From Exilibacterium tricleocarpae (lineage in GTDB: Bacteria > Pseudomonadota > Gammaproteobacteria > Pseudomonadales > Cellvibrionaceae), in NCBI RefSeq assembly GCF_007004655.1, contig NZ_ML660096.1, positions 1 to 64,000 of the forward strand: a DNA stretch of 64,000 bases. Reading direction: 5' to 3'. Below, piece after piece: positions 32,856 through 44,027 of the stretch. Under the pieces are notes generated by a model, which made no database searches, was not told where the DNA came from, and saw only the letters and a program-made list of their open reading frames with translations. The position numbers were made by a program, and so were the translations under genes. How positions within the stretch are numbered: position 1 is the stretch's first letter; every line of letters begins with the position of its first letter.

Positions 32856-32891
32856 AACTATATATTAGTTTTAATTACCTATAATATAGTT
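32856..32891 (-). promoter_or_regulatory. Candidate operator of the wHTH-nucleotidyltransferase pair
   Basis: AACTATATATTA (32856-32867) and TATAATATAGTT (32880-32891) form a 12-bp inverted repeat with about two mismatches, spaced by 12 bp, 24 bp upstream of the winged-helix start. The AT-rich arms also hold -10-like sequences, so a bound dimer would block the promoter. Confidence 0.5.
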
Positions 32892-33149
32892 TACGCTCTG
32901 GAGTGACAAGAGCTGAGTTGAGCCATGCCCATACACCCACACATAGACACGCTTCCATATTTACTGGCAAATTGCCATATCTATCAACGCGAGATAAAAA
33001 TATAAGCGTTATTGTTCACAAGTGTCTTTGTATCACGCTTTGTCTGCTTAACTTAGTGTCGGTCAGTGCATGGGACTAAAGAACCTTCAGGGGCTGGCTA
33101 ATCGCACCGGATGACAAAAGCTTAAAATAGAAGAAAAAAACACTATAAG
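32892..33149. other. AT-rich gap between the operator and the tRNA-Leu terminator
   Basis: About 260 bp with no recognisable gene or RNA. It may be leftover island DNA. Confidence 0.35.
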
Positions 33150-33258
33150 AAAATACAGAAACAAGAAAGGCCCGAACTACGAGCCTTTTAAGACGTTTTA
33201 AATCAACCTGGAATTCTTCGAAATCAAATATGGTGCCCAAGGCCGGACTTGAACCGGC
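33150..33258 (-). repeat. tRNA-Leu 3' end and flank, intact copy (pair of 31671-31780)
   Basis: The last 28 bp of tRNA-Leu(GAG) and 80 bp downstream, including the terminator, are duplicated 1.4 kb away. Between the copies lie only the operator and the wHTH-nucleotidyltransferase pair. Confidence 0.85.
33160..33188 (-). terminator. Terminator of secG-tRNA-Leu
   Basis: On the minus strand AAAGGC and GCCTTT form a stem around a roughly 11-nt loop, followed by a T-rich run. A diverged copy lies in the repeat at about 31687-31709. Confidence 0.5.
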
Positions 33259-33315
33259 ACGGCTTGCGCCACTACCCCCTCAAGATAGCGTGTCTACCAA
33301 TTCCACCACTTGGGC
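33231..33315 (-). tRNA. tRNA-Leu (GAG)
   Basis: An 85-nt cloverleaf with a long variable arm, encoded CCA and the anticodon loop TTGAGGG (anticodon GAG). The acceptor stem is GCCCAAG/CTTGGGC. It follows secG by 17 bp, as in pseudomonads, and its 3' end served as an integration site (see the repeat at 31671). Confidence 0.95.
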
Positions 33316-33332
33316 TAAAGCTGTCATCAACA

Positions 33333-33737
33333 CTACTGCGGCAACTCGCTCGGTTCAGGTTCTTCGTCAACTACCGGCAGATCACCGGTGGTGTCTTCCT
33401 GCGTCTGATCGGGGTCAACCAGCGGTAGATCGGAGTCCGGAACCGCGGGGGCCTCCTCGCGCGACTCCTGCAACACCGGAATACCGGCGCCGGCCGCCAC
33501 GTCCGCATTCTGTTTGGCCACGACGGCCAGGCCGAAACTGGTAGCGAAAAACAACGTTGCCAATACCGCCGTGCTGCGGGTAAAAAAGTTGCCGCTGCCC
33601 TGGCTGCCAAATACGGTCTGCGAAGCGCCGGCGCCAAAGGAGGCGCCCATTTCAGCACCCTTGCCCTGTTGCAACAAGATCAGGCCGATAATGGCCACCG
33701 CGGTCAATACGTGTACGACTAATATAAACTGTTCCAT
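33333..33737 (-). CDS. secG: Protein translocase subunit SecG
   Basis: 134 residues. It starts with a membrane segment (ILVVHVLTAVAIIGLILLQ), then the conserved GKGAEMGASFGAGASQTVFGS and a second segment (AVLATLFFATSFGLAVV), as in SecG. The acidic, proline-rich C-terminal tail (about 60 residues) is long for the family. SecG is the third subunit of the SecYEG channel. It is followed by tRNA-Leu and preceded by tpiA (46 bp), the usual order. Confidence 0.96.
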   Translation of the reverse strand: MEQFILVVHVLTAVAIIGLILLQQGKGAEMGASFGAGASQTVFGSQGSGNFFTRSTAVLATLFFATSFGLAVVAKQNADVAAGAGIPVLQESREEAPAVPDSDLPLVDPDQTQEDTTGDLPVVDEEPEPSELPQ

Positions 33738-33783
33738 AAACGCCAGTCTGTTCTATAGCTGGTTTGCCTGCCACACCCGACAG

Positions 33784-34524
33784 TTACTCGGCCGCCCGGC
33801 AGATCTCGATAAATTCTTCGGCTTTCAACGACGCGCCGCCAACCAGTGCACCGTCAATATCCGTCTCGGCAAACAGGTCCGCCGCATTCGCCCCCTTGAC
33901 GCTGCCGCCGTAGAGGATTCGCACCCCCAGGCCCTGCTCGCCCAACTGGTCGCGAATAAACGCGTGTACCTCCTGCGCCTGTTTAGGCGTGGCCGTGCGA
34001 CCGGTACCTATGGCCCAGACAGGTTCATAGGCGATGACCGCCTGGCTGAAAGCGTCGCGGCCACAGGCCTCGATCACCACTTTCAGCTGCTCTCCGATCA
34101 CCACCAGGGCGTCGCCGGCATCGCGCTGCGCCAGGGTCTCGCCGACGCAGAGAATCGGCACAATATCCGCTTTTTGCGCAGCGGCAAACTTCTGCGCCAC
34201 CAAGGCGTCGGTCTCACCGTGATACTCGCGCCGCTCGGAGTGGCCGACAATCACATAGTGACAGTCCATCTCCGCCAGCATGGCAGCGGACACTTCCCCG
34301 GTGTAGGCTCCGCTGTCGTGAGGGCTGACATCCTGGGCGCCCACCCAGATGTTGGAGCCGGTCAGGCAGTCGGCAAGCTGTTGCAGATAGACAGAGGGAC
34401 TACACACCCCCACTTCCGCTTGGTGAACCCCCTGCCAGCGACTCAGCAGCGCGCCCAGCAGCTCGGCATTGCGGCTGCGGGAGCCGTTCATTTTCCAGTT
34501 GCCAACAATCAGCGGACGACGCAT
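33784..34524 (-). CDS. tpiA: Triosephosphate isomerase
   Basis: 246 residues. Catalytic residues are present: Lys in GNWKMN, His in IVGHSERR and Glu in AYEPVWAIGTG, with loop 6 and the phosphate-binding YGGSVK. It interconverts dihydroxyacetone phosphate and glyceraldehyde 3-phosphate in glycolysis. It is in the glmM-tpiA-secG order; a hairpin separates it from glmM. Confidence 0.97.
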   Translation of the reverse strand: MRRPLIVGNWKMNGSRSRNAELLGALLSRWQGVHQAEVGVCSPSVYLQQLADCLTGSNIWVGAQDVSPHDSGAYTGEVSAAMLAEMDCHYVIVGHSERREYHGETDALVAQKFAAAQKADIVPILCVGETLAQRDAGDALVVIGEQLKVVIEACGRDAFSQAVIAYEPVWAIGTGRTATPKQAQEVHAFIRDQLGEQGLGVRILYGGSVKGANAADLFAETDIDGALVGGASLKAEEFIEICRAAE

Positions 34525-34554
34525 GGTTTAAGCCTATTCACCGTTAATCTGCTC

Positions 34555-34574
34555 ACCGTGAACCTGTTCACGGT
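34555..34574. terminator. Hairpin between glmM and tpiA
   Basis: ACCGTGAA and TTCACGGT form an 8-bp stem with a 4-nt loop; a T-run is absent on the minus side, so it may stabilise or attenuate rather than terminate. Confidence 0.35.
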
Positions 34575-34690
34575 AAAACCATTCACAGGCGATACAACCA
34601 GCCAGTCCCAAAGTTACATTGCCGACATTACTGGCCGGAGCTAATGGACCGCCGCCAAAGCGGGCGCCAATGGTAGCGGAGATGCCGGCG

Positions 34691-36028
34691 TTAAGCAACC
34701 GCCTTTTCCACCGCCGCAGCCAGCTCGCCGGCCAGCGTTTTGACCAGCGGCAGGTCTTCTCCCTCGACCATTACACGCACCACAGGCTCGGTGCCCGAAG
34801 GCCGCAACAGCACCCTGCCGCTGCCATCCAGACGCTGCTCCGCCTGCCCCACCGCCGCCTGGATAGCCTCGTTTTGGTCAAGGTTGATCCGCTGCGCCAT
34901 TTTCACATTGATCATGACCTGGGGCAGTTTGGTCATCCCCTGTTTGGCCTCAAACAGGTTTACTCCCTGGGTCACGAGAGCCAACATGACCTGGAGAGCT
35001 GCCACAATACCGTCGCCGGTGGTGGTCACATCGCTGCAGACGATATGGCCGGAGGATTCGCCGCCCAACCGCCAGCCCTGCTGGCGCATGGTTTCCAGCA
35101 CATAGCGGTCGCCCACCTTGGCGCGCGCAAAGGGAATCTCAAGTTCCTTGAGCGCCAGCTCAAAGCCGAAGTTGGTCATCAGGGTACCAACCACGCCGTC
35201 ACAACCCTTGCTGTATTGTTTTTGATGAGAGGCAATAATAAACAGCAGTTCATCGCCGTCCACCAACTCACCTTTGTGATCGACAAATGCCACCCGGTCA
35301 CCATCACCGTCAAAGGCAATGCCGAGATCGGCGCCGGACTCCACCACCTTGGCCTGCAGGGCCTCGGGTTTGGTGGAACCGCAGTCGCGATTGATATTCA
35401 AACCGTCCGGTTCGACGCCGATGGGGATTACCCGCGCACCGAGTTCGCGGAAAATATTCGGCGCCAGATGATAGGTGGCGCCATTGGCGCAATCGAGCAC
35501 AATTTTCAGCCCCTGCAGGTTGAACCCCCAGGGCAGTGTGCCCTTGCAGAACTCGATATAGCGACCGCGGGCATCCTCGATGCGCTTGGCCTTGCCCAAG
35601 CGGTCGGCCATCACCATGGGCTGTTCCAGTTGCGCCTCAATAGCCAGTTCCACATCGTCCGCCAGTTTGCTGCCGTTGGAGTTAAAAAATTTGATGCCGT
35701 TGTCGTGATAGGCATTGTGGGAGGCACTGATCACGATCCCGGCCTGGGCCTGGAAAGTGCGGGACAAGTAAGCAATGGCAGGGGTGGAGATAGGACCGAG
35801 CAGACCGACGTCGACACCGGCATTGATCAGGCCCGCCTGCAGCGACGATTCGAACATATAGCCGGAAATACGCGTATCCTTGCCGATCAAAATCATATTC
35901 GGACCATCGAAGCGTTCGGCCAGAACCCTGCCCGCAGCCCAGCCCAGGTGCAACATGAAATCCGGTGTAATCGGCGCTTCACCCACGCGCCCGCGTATAC
36001 CATCGGTGCCAAAATATTTACGTGCCAT
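34691..36028 (-). CDS. glmM: Phosphoglucosamine mutase
   Basis: 445 residues. It begins [16 protein letters not shown], with the phosphoserine loop [16 protein letters not shown], the metal site DGDGDR and the sugar-binding GEXSGH. It converts glucosamine 6-phosphate to glucosamine 1-phosphate for cell-wall precursor synthesis. Follows folP by about 100 bp, the common order folP-glmM-tpiA-secG. Confidence 0.97.
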   Translation of the reverse strand: MARKYFGTDGIRGRVGEAPITPDFMLHLGWAAGRVLAERFDGPNMILIGKDTRISGYMFESSLQAGLINAGVDVGLLGPISTPAIAYLSRTFQAQAGIVISASHNAYHDNGIKFFNSNGSKLADDVELAIEAQLEQPMVMADRLGKAKRIEDARGRYIEFCKGTLPWGFNLQGLKIVLDCANGATYHLAPNIFRELGARVIPIGVEPDGLNINRDCGSTKPEALQAKVVESGADLGIAFDGDGDRVAFVDHKGELVDGDELLFIIASHQKQYSKGCDGVVGTLMTNFGFELALKELEIPFARAKVGDRYVLETMRQQGWRLGGESSGHIVCSDVTTTGDGIVAALQVMLALVTQGVNLFEAKQGMTKLPQVMINVKMAQRINLDQNEAIQAAVGQAEQRLDGSGRVLLRPSGTEPVVRVMVEGEDLPLVKTLAGELAAAVEKAVA

Positions 36029-36129
36029 TAGTCAGTCCCATTGTTTGCCTCAAGTTATTCCCGTCGCCGGCGGCCTGCCGGCAGGAGTATATTTGTGTCA
36101 ATCGCGACGAAATCACCGGCCATAATTGA

Positions 36130-36975
36130 CTAGGCGGTGGCGACGGCGCGATACAGTTTTAACACATCTGCCGTGGCGGCGACATCGTGAACCCGCACAA
36201 TATGTGCACCCTTTTGCACGGCCATCAGCATCAGCGCCAGACTCCCCGGCAGCCGATCTGCCAGGTCTCGCCCCAAGACTTTGCCGATCAAGGATTTGCG
36301 CGACAGGCCCACCAGCAATGGCTGCGCCATGGCAGCCAGTTTATCGAGCCCCTTGAGCAGGGCGAGGTTGTGCGCCACGGTTTTGCCGAAACCAAAGCCC
36401 GGGTCCAGCAGTATTCGTTGCCGGGGCAATCCCTGGCGCTCGCAGTCGGCCAGACGCCGGGCCAGAAATCCCGCGACATCGGTCACCACATCATCGTAGC
36501 GAGGTTCGTCCTGCATCGAACCCGGCTCGCCCTGCATATGCATCAGACACACCGGCAGGCCGGTTTTGACCGCTGCCGCGAGGGCACCCTCGCGGCGCAG
36601 CGCGCGCACATCGTTGATCAGGCCGGCACCGGCCGCCGCCGCCGCCGTCATCACCGCCGGCGAACTGGTGTCCACCGACACAATCACATCCATCTCGCGC
36701 CTGATGGCCTCCACCACCGGCACCACTCGCTGCAGTTCCTCTTCCTGCGAGACGGCGGCGGCACCGGGGCGGGTTGACTCGCCGCCCACATCGATTATCG
36801 CCGCCCCCTCCAGCACCATTTGCTGCGCTTTTTGCAGCGCCAATGACAGAGACAGACGGTCGCGCTCAAACAGGCTGCCGCCATCAGAAAACGAGTCCGG
36901 TGTGGTATTCAAGACGCCCATGATAGTGGGCTGGGACAAATCGAGGGTTTGGTCGGCGCAGCTCAGATACATCAT
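36130..36975 (-). CDS. folP: Dihydropteroate synthase
   Basis: 281 residues from ATG 36975; the frame is open to a TTG at 36993. It carries MGVLNTTPDSFSDGG, VGGESTRPGA and the later ILLDPGFGFGKT of the family. It condenses p-aminobenzoate with the pterin diphosphate. The start lies only 16 bp beyond the ftsH terminator, so read-through would supply its mRNA. No clear ribosome site is visible at this start. Confidence 0.95.
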   Translation of the reverse strand: MMYLSCADQTLDLSQPTIMGVLNTTPDSFSDGGSLFERDRLSLSLALQKAQQMVLEGAAIIDVGGESTRPGAAAVSQEEELQRVVPVVEAIRREMDVIVSVDTSSPAVMTAAAAAGAGLINDVRALRREGALAAAVKTGLPVCLMHMQGEPGSMQDEPRYDDVVTDVAGFLARRLADCERQGLPRQRILLDPGFGFGKTVAHNLALLKGLDKLAAMAQPLLVGLSRKSLIGKVLGRDLADRLPGSLALMLMAVQKGAHIVRVHDVAATADVLKLYRAVATA

Positions 36976-36990
36976 TATAATTATGGCAGA

Positions 36991-37027
36991 CAAAAATAAA
37001 CGGGACCGGTATCAGAACCGGCCCCGT
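36991..37027 (-). terminator. Terminator of ftsH
   Basis: On the minus strand ACGGGGCCGGT and ACCGGTCCCGT form an 11-bp stem with one mismatch and a 6-nt loop, followed by TTTATTTTTG. Confidence 0.8.
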
Positions 37028-37041
37028 CCGTGTGCGGTGAA

Positions 37042-38943
37042 TCAGTGCTCTTTGGCCGGCCCGCCGATGGGCCCGGCGCGTTTATCATCGTTCGCATCTT
37101 TGTTTTTGAGATGACGGTTAAAGTCGTCGTCCTGCCAGTCGTGGGGCGGGCGCACTTTACGGCGGTTCATCAGGTCGTCCACCTGCTCGGAATCAATGGT
37201 TTCGTACTCCATCAGCGCATCTTTCATCGATTCGAGAATATCGCGGTTCTCGTTGAGGATCTTGTCGGCGGTCTGGTAGCACTCATCGGTAATGCGCCTG
37301 ACCTCCTCGTCGATCATCTTGGCAGTGGCACTGGAATAATTTTTGGTGGCCATACCCGGATAAGCACCTTCGTCCTCGCCGTAGTTGAGCGGGCCCAGCT
37401 TGTCGGACAATCCCCATTTGGTCACCATGTTGCGGGCCAGTGAAGTGGCTGCCTCAATATCACCCTGGGCGCCGGTGGACACGGCGTCGCTGCCACCCAC
37501 CAAATCCTCTGCGATGCGACCGCCATAAGCCGAGGCGATACGCCCGAGCAGATAACGGCGGCTGGAGCTGTACTTGTCGTCCTCAGGCAGGTACTGGGTC
37601 ACACCCAGGGCCCGCCCGCGGGGGATAATGGTTACCTTGTGTACGGGATCATGCTCGGGCATCAGGTAGCCGACAATCGCGTGCCCGGCTTCGTGATAGG
37701 CTGTCATCTCTTTGTCTTTTTCCGACATCACCATGGATTTGCGCTCGGCACCCATCATGATCTTGTCGCGGGCCTTCTCAAACTCCTCCATGGTGACGGT
37801 GCGCTTGTTGGCGCGCGCCGCAAACAACGCCGCCTCGTTGACGATATTGGCCAGATCGGCGCCGGAAAAGCCCGGCGTACCGCGGGCGATCACCGATGCC
37901 TTGACGCTTTCGTCCAGCGGCACCTTGCGCATATGCACCTTCAGGATCTGTTCGCGACCGCGAATATCCGGCAGTCCCACATACACCTGGCGATCGAAAC
38001 GACCGGGGCGCATCAGGGCGCGGTCCAGCACGTCCGGGCGGTTAGTGGCAGCGATAACAATCACCCCCTCGTTGCCCTCGAAACCGTCCATCTCCACCAG
38101 CAACTGGTTCAGGGTCTGCTCGCGCTCGTCATGCCCGCCGCCATGGCCGCCGCCGCGGTGGCGACCCACGGCGTCGATTTCATCGATAAAGATAATACAG
38201 GGGGCCTGCTTCTTGGCCTGATCGAACATGTCGCGCACCCGTGAAGCACCGACACCGACAAACATTTCCACGAAATCGGAACCGGAAATGGAGAAAAACG
38301 GCACCTTGGCCTCGCCGGCAATCGCCTTGGCGAGCAGGGTCTTACCGGTACCGGGCTGCCCTGCCATCAGCACCCCGCGGGGAATCTGGCCACCGAGGCG
38401 CTGGAACTTGGAGGGATCACGCAGGTATTCCACCAGTTCCTGCACTTCTTCCTTGGCTTCGTCCACCCCGGCCACATCGGCAAAGGTGGTTTTGATCTGG
38501 TCCTCGCCGAGCAGGCGCGCCTTGCTCTTACCGAAGCTCATGGGGCCGCCGCGGCCGCCGGCGCCGCCCTGCATCTGGCGCATAAAGAACATAAATACGG
38601 CGATAATCAGCAGAATCGGGAAGCTGGCCACCAACAGTTGCTGCCAGATACTGGGCTGCTCGGGCTTGCGGCCTTTGACTTCCACCTCGTGGGCCAGCAA
38701 ATCGTCCATTAACTTGTCATCGGCCAGCAGCGGTCGCACTACCTCAAACCGCGAGTTGTCGTCGTGGCGCTCACCCTCGATGATGACCCCGTCGATGGTG
38801 ACGGATTTGACCCGGTCCGAACGCACTTCCTCGATGAAGTCGGAGTAGCTGAGCGTCTCCCGCGCGGCCTGGGGACTGAAGTTCTGGAATACGGTGAGTA
38901 GGACTGCGGCGATAATCAGCCACAACACCAAATTTTTCGCCAT
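37042..38943 (-). CDS. ftsH: ATP-dependent zinc metalloprotease FtsH
   Basis: 633 residues from ATG 38943 ([15 protein letters not shown]), the family's normal start; a TTG three codons earlier is also used in some annotations and the frame opens at 39009. Two membrane segments flank a periplasmic loop; then Walker A GQPGTGKT, Walker [12 protein letters not shown], the SRH arginines, and the protease zinc site [10 protein letters not shown]. It forms a membrane hexamer and degrades membrane and regulatory proteins. Follows rlmE, as in most gammaproteobacteria. Confidence 0.97.
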   Translation of the reverse strand: MAKNLVLWLIIAAVLLTVFQNFSPQAARETLSYSDFIEEVRSDRVKSVTIDGVIIEGERHDDNSRFEVVRPLLADDKLMDDLLAHEVEVKGRKPEQPSIWQQLLVASFPILLIIAVFMFFMRQMQGGAGGRGGPMSFGKSKARLLGEDQIKTTFADVAGVDEAKEEVQELVEYLRDPSKFQRLGGQIPRGVLMAGQPGTGKTLLAKAIAGEAKVPFFSISGSDFVEMFVGVGASRVRDMFDQAKKQAPCIIFIDEIDAVGRHRGGGHGGGHDEREQTLNQLLVEMDGFEGNEGVIVIAATNRPDVLDRALMRPGRFDRQVYVGLPDIRGREQILKVHMRKVPLDESVKASVIARGTPGFSGADLANIVNEAALFAARANKRTVTMEEFEKARDKIMMGAERKSMVMSEKDKEMTAYHEAGHAIVGYLMPEHDPVHKVTIIPRGRALGVTQYLPEDDKYSSSRRYLLGRIASAYGGRIAEDLVGGSDAVSTGAQGDIEAATSLARNMVTKWGLSDKLGPLNYGEDEGAYPGMATKNYSSATAKMIDEEVRRITDECYQTADKILNENRDILESMKDALMEYETIDSEQVDDLMNRRKVRPPHDWQDDDFNRHLKNKDANDDKRAGPIGGPAKEH

Positions 38944-39216
38944 ATCATTCAAAGGGTTACCCTCATAATCACAACTTAAACGGCAGCCTTGGGGCGCCGC
39001 CGCGCACACCTTCGCTACCTTTATACGTTCAGTGGGGCAAAACCGGTCAATTTAAACCCCAAAAACGTCGGCGGATCTGTAAAGTAAAGTATAGACACCG
39101 CCCGCCAAATACTGGTTGCCTGTGGTCACACTAGACCATTTGTGGTACCGATTTGCAAGCGACCAGGAACGAGTTTTCGCCGGCGGAAAACACCTGCAAC
39201 AGTCCCCGGGCGGCCC

Positions 39217-39837
39217 TCAACCGCGGAACCCGCTGGCCACCACGTAAACTTCACGGGAGCGGGGCCGGGAGGCGCCGGGTTTGCGGGTGACTACCCGGGT
39301 GAAACTGCCGCGCAGATCGCGAAACAACGCGTCAAAACCCTCGCCCTGGAACACTTTCGCCACCCACTTGCCATCGGACTTCAATACCTGGCGCGCCAGG
39401 TCCAGGGCCAGTTCCACCAGGTACATGGACTTGGGCTGATCGATATCCGCCACACCACTCAAGTTGGGGGCCATATCGGAAATTACAAGGTCCGCGCGGC
39501 CGCCCTCCATCAGTGACAGTAAGCGCTCCAGTACAGCCGGCTCGGTAAAATCACCCTGCACAAATTCCACCCCCGCCAGGGCGTCCATGGGCAGGATATC
39601 AGAGGCCAGTACCCGGCCTTTCTCACCCACCAGTGCGGCCGCCACCTGCGACCAGCCGCCCGGCGCCGCTCCCAGGTCAACCACGGTCATACCGGGCTTG
39701 AACAGGGGGTCTTTGGCATGCAGTTCGAGCAGCTTGTAGCTGGCGCGGGAGCGATAACCATCCTTCTGTGACTGTTTGACATAGGGGTCATTGAAATGTT
39801 CGCGCAGCCAGCGGTGACTGCTTTTCGATTTGGCCAT
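39217..39837 (-). CDS. rlmE: 23S rRNA 2'-O-methyltransferase RlmE (FtsJ)
   Basis: 206 residues from ATG 39837 ([20 protein letters not shown]); the frame is open further upstream. The SAM site [13 protein letters not shown] and the catalytic Lys-Asp-Lys-Glu residues (e.g. [16 protein letters not shown]) are present. It methylates U2552 of 23S rRNA. It is divergent from yhbY across 94 bp. Confidence 0.96.
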   Translation of the reverse strand: MAKSKSSHRWLREHFNDPYVKQSQKDGYRSRASYKLLELHAKDPLFKPGMTVVDLGAAPGGWSQVAAALVGEKGRVLASDILPMDALAGVEFVQGDFTEPAVLERLLSLMEGGRADLVISDMAPNLSGVADIDQPKSMYLVELALDLARQVLKSDGKWVAKVFQGEGFDALFRDLRGSFTRVVTRKPGASRPRSREVYVVASGFRG

Positions 39838-39930
39838 AATAAATTCGCCACTGCTCTGGCTAAACTGCCGGATAGGAGTAAAATGGCGCTCCTTCTGCAA
39901 ACCCAGCCAACCGTTACAGTGAGCCTCGCC

Positions 39931-40233
39931 ATGCCCTTAAGCGCCGATCAACGCAAACAGTACCGCGCCCTGGGCCACAACCTCAAGCCCGTGGTCACTA
40001 TCGCCGGCAAGGGTTTGAGCGACAGCGTGCGCGACGAACTCAACCGCGCCCTCGACGACCACGAGCTGATCAAGGTAAAGCTGGCCATTACTGACCGAGA
40101 CCTGCGCAAAACCGTCATTCAGGACCTGCTCGCCGCCAGCGGCGCGGAGCTGGTGCAGGAAATCGGTAAGATTGCGCTGATCTTTCGCGCCGCCAGACAG
40201 CCGAAAAGGAAGCTGTCGAATATTTCCCATTAG
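39931..40233 (+). CDS. yhbY: YhbY family RNA-binding protein
   Basis: 100 residues from ATG 39931 ([28 protein letters not shown]), the family start. The CRM-type fold with the [10 protein letters not shown] and [12 protein letters not shown] motifs is clear. YhbY takes part in large-subunit maturation near 23S rRNA. It stands divergent from rlmE and convergent with greA. Confidence 0.95.
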   Translation: MPLSADQRKQYRALGHNLKPVVTIAGKGLSDSVRDELNRALDDHELIKVKLAITDRDLRKTVIQDLLAASGAELVQEIGKIALIFRAARQPKRKLSNISH

Positions 40234-40304
40234 TGCCGGATGTAGCGCGGGAAAGCAGTCCTCGAAGAGGCCCCCTTTGAAATTCGAGACCGAAAACCAG
40301 CGCC

Positions 40305-40781
40305 TTAGATGTGCTTCACGGCGTCAATTTCGTATTCCACCTCGCCGCCGGGCGTTTTCACCACCACGGCATCACCCACCATCTTACCAATCAGGGCGCG
40401 GGCAATCGGGGAGTTGACGGATATTTTATTGGACTTCACATCAGCCTCGTCGTCACCGACGATCTGGTAGGTCACGGTTGCGTCCGTCTCGACATTGACG
40501 ATATCGACGGTGGCCCCAAATATGACCTTCTCGCTGGCGGGGATTCGGGAGATGTCGATAATCTGGGCGTGAGACAGTTTGCCCTCAATATCCTGAATCC
40601 GGCCTTCACAAAAACCCTGCTGCTCGCGCGCGGCATGGTACTCGGCATTTTCTTTCAAGTCGCCGTGTTCGCGCGCCTCGGCGATCGCCTGCACGATGCG
40701 GGGGCGTTCGACTTTCTTCAGGTGTTCCAGTTCCTCGCGCAGCTTTTCCGCGCCCGCCACTGTCATTGGAAATTTATTCAC
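40305..40781 (-). CDS. greA: Transcript cleavage factor GreA
   Basis: 158 residues from GTG 40781, which overlaps the carB stop (GTGA). The N-terminal coiled coil carries [20 protein letters not shown] and the acidic tip ([20 protein letters not shown] type), followed by the FKBP-like C-terminal domain. It stimulates RNA cleavage by stalled RNA polymerase. The carA-carB-greA order is the one found in many gammaproteobacteria. Confidence 0.97.
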   Translation of the reverse strand: MNKFPMTVAGAEKLREELEHLKKVERPRIVQAIAEAREHGDLKENAEYHAAREQQGFCEGRIQDIEGKLSHAQIIDISRIPASEKVIFGATVDIVNVETDATVTYQIVGDDEADVKSNKISVNSPIARALIGKMVGDAVVVKTPGGEVEYEIDAVKHI

Positions 40782-43700
40782 GTGTTCGCTCTCCCTTGTA
40801 GGTCCCGCAGCCGGCCGTGCAGCTCCTGTAAGCGGCGCACCCGCTTGTGCTGCCCGAACCGCACAGCCACACAGATTGCGCGGGCGGCGGCCAGGGTGGT
40901 GGTGTAGTAGACACGGTGGCTTTCGGCACTGCGACGAATGGACGCGGAGTCCCGTATGGCCTGTTTACCCTCCGTGGTATTGATAATCAAATCGATCTCG
41001 TCGTTTTTGATCATATCGACGATATGGGGCCGGCCTTCCTGCACTTTGTTGACCGCCCGCACCTCCAGGCCGGCGCCGGTGAGTACCGCCGCAGTCCCCT
41101 GAGTTGCCACTATTTTAAAGCCCAGGTCGGCCAGTTCTTTGCCTACCGTCACAATCCCGTCCTTGTCGAAGTCACGCACGCTGATAAAAGCGGTGCCGCT
41201 GGCGGGAATTTCGTCGTTGGCGCCCAGTTGCGACTTGGCATAGGCCTCGGCAAAGGTATCGCCCACCCCCATAACTTCGCCGGTCGACTTCATCTCGGGG
41301 CCCAGGATGGGGTCTACGGCCGGGAATTTGTTAAACGGAAACACCGCCTCTTTGACGCTGTAGTAATCCGGCACGACTTCGGCCGTAAAACCCTGCTCGG
41401 CCAGGCTGCGCCCGGCCTGACAGCGAGCCGCCACTTTGGCCAGCGAGGTACCGATACACTTGGAGACGAAAGGCACGGTGCGCGAGGCGCGGGGGTTGAC
41501 CTCGATGACGTAAATCTCTCCGTCCTGATAGGCCAGCTGGGTATTCATCAAACCGACCACACCCAGTTCCCGCGCCATTTTTTTCACCTGCAGGCGCATC
41601 TCGTCCTGCACCGACTCCGGCAGCGAATAGGGCGGCAGGGAACAGGCGGAGTCACCGGAGTGCACGCCGCACTGTTCGATATGCTGCATGATGGCGCCGA
41701 TCACGACCCTGTCACCGTCAGACACCGCATCGATGTCAACCTCGATGGCATTATTGAGAAAGTGGTCCAGCAGCACCGGGGCGTCGTCAGAGACCTGCAC
41801 CGCCTCGCGCATATAAGTGCGCAGCTCTTCCTCTTTGTAGACAATTTCCATGGCCCGGCCGCCGAGCACGTAAGAGGGTCGCACCACCAGCGGGTAACCC
41901 ACTTCATCGGCGCGCAGTACCGCCTCTTCGGTGGAGCGCACCACGGCATTGGCAGGCTGCTTGAGTTCGAGGCGGTTGAGCATCTGCTGAAAACGCTCGC
42001 GATCCTCGGCGCGGTCGATCGCCTCGGGGGTAGTACCGATAATCGGTACGCCCTCGGCCTCCAGGGCACGGGCCAGTTTTAGCGGCGTCTGGCCGCCAAA
42101 CTGCACGATCACCCCTTTGGGTTGCTCCTTGTGAACGATTTCGAGGACGTCTTCCAGGGTCACCGGCTCGAAAAACAGCCGATCGGAGGTGTCGTAGTCG
42201 GTGGATACCGTTTCCGGGTTGCAGTTGACCATAATGGTTTCGAAGCCGTCTTCGCGCATGGCCAGCGCGGCGTGCACACAGCAGTAATCGAATTCGATGC
42301 CCTGCCCGATACGGTTCGGGCCGCCGCCGAGTACCATAATCTTGTCGCGCCCGGTGGGGTTGGCCTCGCACTCCTCTTCATAGCACGAATACATATAGGC
42401 CGTGGCGGTGGCAAACTCCGCCGCACAGGTATCCACCCGTTTGTAAACCGGCCGCACCTCGAGTTTCTGGCGGTGATGGCGCACGGTTTTTTCGCTCACC
42501 CCCAGCAGGTCACCGAGCCGGCGATCGGAAAAGCCCTTGCGTTTCAGCCGCCGCATCAACACCGCGTCGATAGACGACAGCGGCATACTCGCCAGGCCCG
42601 CTTCGATATCGACCAGCTCTTTTATCTGTACCAGAAACCAGCGATCGATGGCCGAGGCTTCAAAAACGTCATCGACACTCATACCGGCGCGAAAGGCATC
42701 GGCCACAAACCAGATGCGCTCGGCGCCCGGGGTCGACAGGTCGCGGCGGATACTGATCATGGCGTCGTCCGCCGCCAGGTTCACCCGCGGCTCGAAGCCC
42801 GCCGATCCCACTTCCAAACCGCGCAGGGCTTTCTGGATCGATTCCTGGAAAGTGCGACCGATCGCCATGACCTCGCCAACGGACTTCATCTGGGTGGTCA
42901 GACGCGCATCGGCGTCGCCGAATTTCTCAAACGTAAAGCGGGGCACCTTGGTCACGACATAGTCGATGGCGGGCTCGAACGACGCCGGCGTGGCGCCGCC
43001 GGTAATCTCATTTTGCAGTTCGTCCAGGGTGTAGCCCACCGCGAGTTTGGCGGCGACCTTGGCGATCGGAAAACCCGTGGCCTTGGAGGCCAGAGCCGAG
43101 GAGCGCGACACCCGCGGGTTCATTTCGATCACCACTAACCGCCCGGTGTCGGGTTCCACCGCAAACTGGACATTGGAACCGCCGGTCTCCACGCCGATCT
43201 CGCGCAGCACCGCCACCGAGGCGTTGCGCATGATCTGGTACTCCTTGTCGGTGAGGGTCTGGGCCGGCGCCACGGTAATGGAATCGCCGGTGTGCACCCC
43301 CATGGGATCGAAGTTCTCGATTGCGCAGACGATGATGCAGTTGTCGTTTTTGTCCCGCACCACTTCCATTTCGTATTCTTTCCAACCGAGCAGAGACTCG
43401 TCGATCAGCAGTTCTTTGGTGGGCGACAGATCGAGGCCGCGCAGGCAAATCTCCTCGAACTCCTCCCAGTTGTAGGCGATACCGCCACCGGAACCGCCCA
43501 TGGTAAACGACGGCCGGATAATCACCGGGAAGCCGAATTTTTTTGGGACTTCCAGCGCCTCGTCCAGCGAGTGAACGATTTCCGCGCGGGCACACTCGAG
43601 GCCGATTTTTTTCATCGCCCGGTCAAAGGCGTCGCGATCCTCCGCTTTGTGGATAGCCTCCTGGTTGGCGCCGATCAGTTCGACGCCGTGCTGTGCCAAC

Positions 43701-44020
43701 ACCCCGTGCTCGTGCAGCGCCAGCGCACAGTTGAGCGCGGTCTGTCCACCCATGGTGGGCAGAATCGCATCGGGCTGTTCCTTTTCAATAATTTTTTCCA
43801 CCGTCTGCCATTCGATCGGCTCGATATAGGTGGCATCGGCCATGGCCGGGTCGGTCATAATAGTGGCCGGGTTGGAGTTCACCAGAATGACGCGGTAGCC
43901 CTCCTCGCGCAGCGCCTTGCACGCCTGGGCGCCTGAGTAGTCAAATTCGCAGGCCTGGCCAATCACGATGGGACCGGCGCCCAGAATCAGAATGCTTTGA
44001 ATATCGGTTCGTTTCGGCAT
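40778..44020 (-). CDS. carB: Carbamoyl phosphate synthase large subunit
   Basis: 1080 residues. It has the duplicated ATP-grasp halves, with [11 protein letters not shown] and [13 protein letters not shown] as paired motifs, and the MGS-like allosteric domain at the end. It makes carbamoyl phosphate from bicarbonate, glutamine ammonia and ATP for arginine and pyrimidine synthesis. It follows carA by 7 bp and overlaps greA. Confidence 0.98.
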   Translation of the reverse strand: MPKRTDIQSILILGAGPIVIGQACEFDYSGAQACKALREEGYRVILVNSNPATIMTDPAMADATYIEPIEWQTVEKIIEKEQPDAILPTMGGQTALNCALALHEHGVLAQHGVELIGANQEAIHKAEDRDAFDRAMKKIGLECARAEIVHSLDEALEVPKKFGFPVIIRPSFTMGGSGGGIAYNWEEFEEICLRGLDLSPTKELLIDESLLGWKEYEMEVVRDKNDNCIIVCAIENFDPMGVHTGDSITVAPAQTLTDKEYQIMRNASVAVLREIGVETGGSNVQFAVEPDTGRLVVIEMNPRVSRSSALASKATGFPIAKVAAKLAVGYTLDELQNEITGGATPASFEPAIDYVVTKVPRFTFEKFGDADARLTTQMKSVGEVMAIGRTFQESIQKALRGLEVGSAGFEPRVNLAADDAMISIRRDLSTPGAERIWFVADAFRAGMSVDDVFEASAIDRWFLVQIKELVDIEAGLASMPLSSIDAVLMRRLKRKGFSDRRLGDLLGVSEKTVRHHRQKLEVRPVYKRVDTCAAEFATATAYMYSCYEEECEANPTGRDKIMVLGGGPNRIGQGIEFDYCCVHAALAMREDGFETIMVNCNPETVSTDYDTSDRLFFEPVTLEDVLEIVHKEQPKGVIVQFGGQTPLKLARALEAEGVPIIGTTPEAIDRAEDRERFQQMLNRLELKQPANAVVRSTEEAVLRADEVGYPLVVRPSYVLGGRAMEIVYKEEELRTYMREAVQVSDDAPVLLDHFLNNAIEVDIDAVSDGDRVVIGAIMQHIEQCGVHSGDSACSLPPYSLPESVQDEMRLQVKKMARELGVVGLMNTQLAYQDGEIYVIEVNPRASRTVPFVSKCIGTSLAKVAARCQAGRSLAEQGFTAEVVPDYYSVKEAVFPFNKFPAVDPILGPEMKSTGEVMGVGDTFAEAYAKSQLGANDEIPASGTAFISVRDFDKDGIVTVGKELADLGFKIVATQGTAAVLTGAGLEVRAVNKVQEGRPHIVDMIKNDEIDLIINTTEGKQAIRDSASIRRSAESHRVYYTTTLAAARAICVAVRFGQHKRVRRLQELHGRLRDLQGRANT

Positions 44021-44027
44021 GTCGGGT

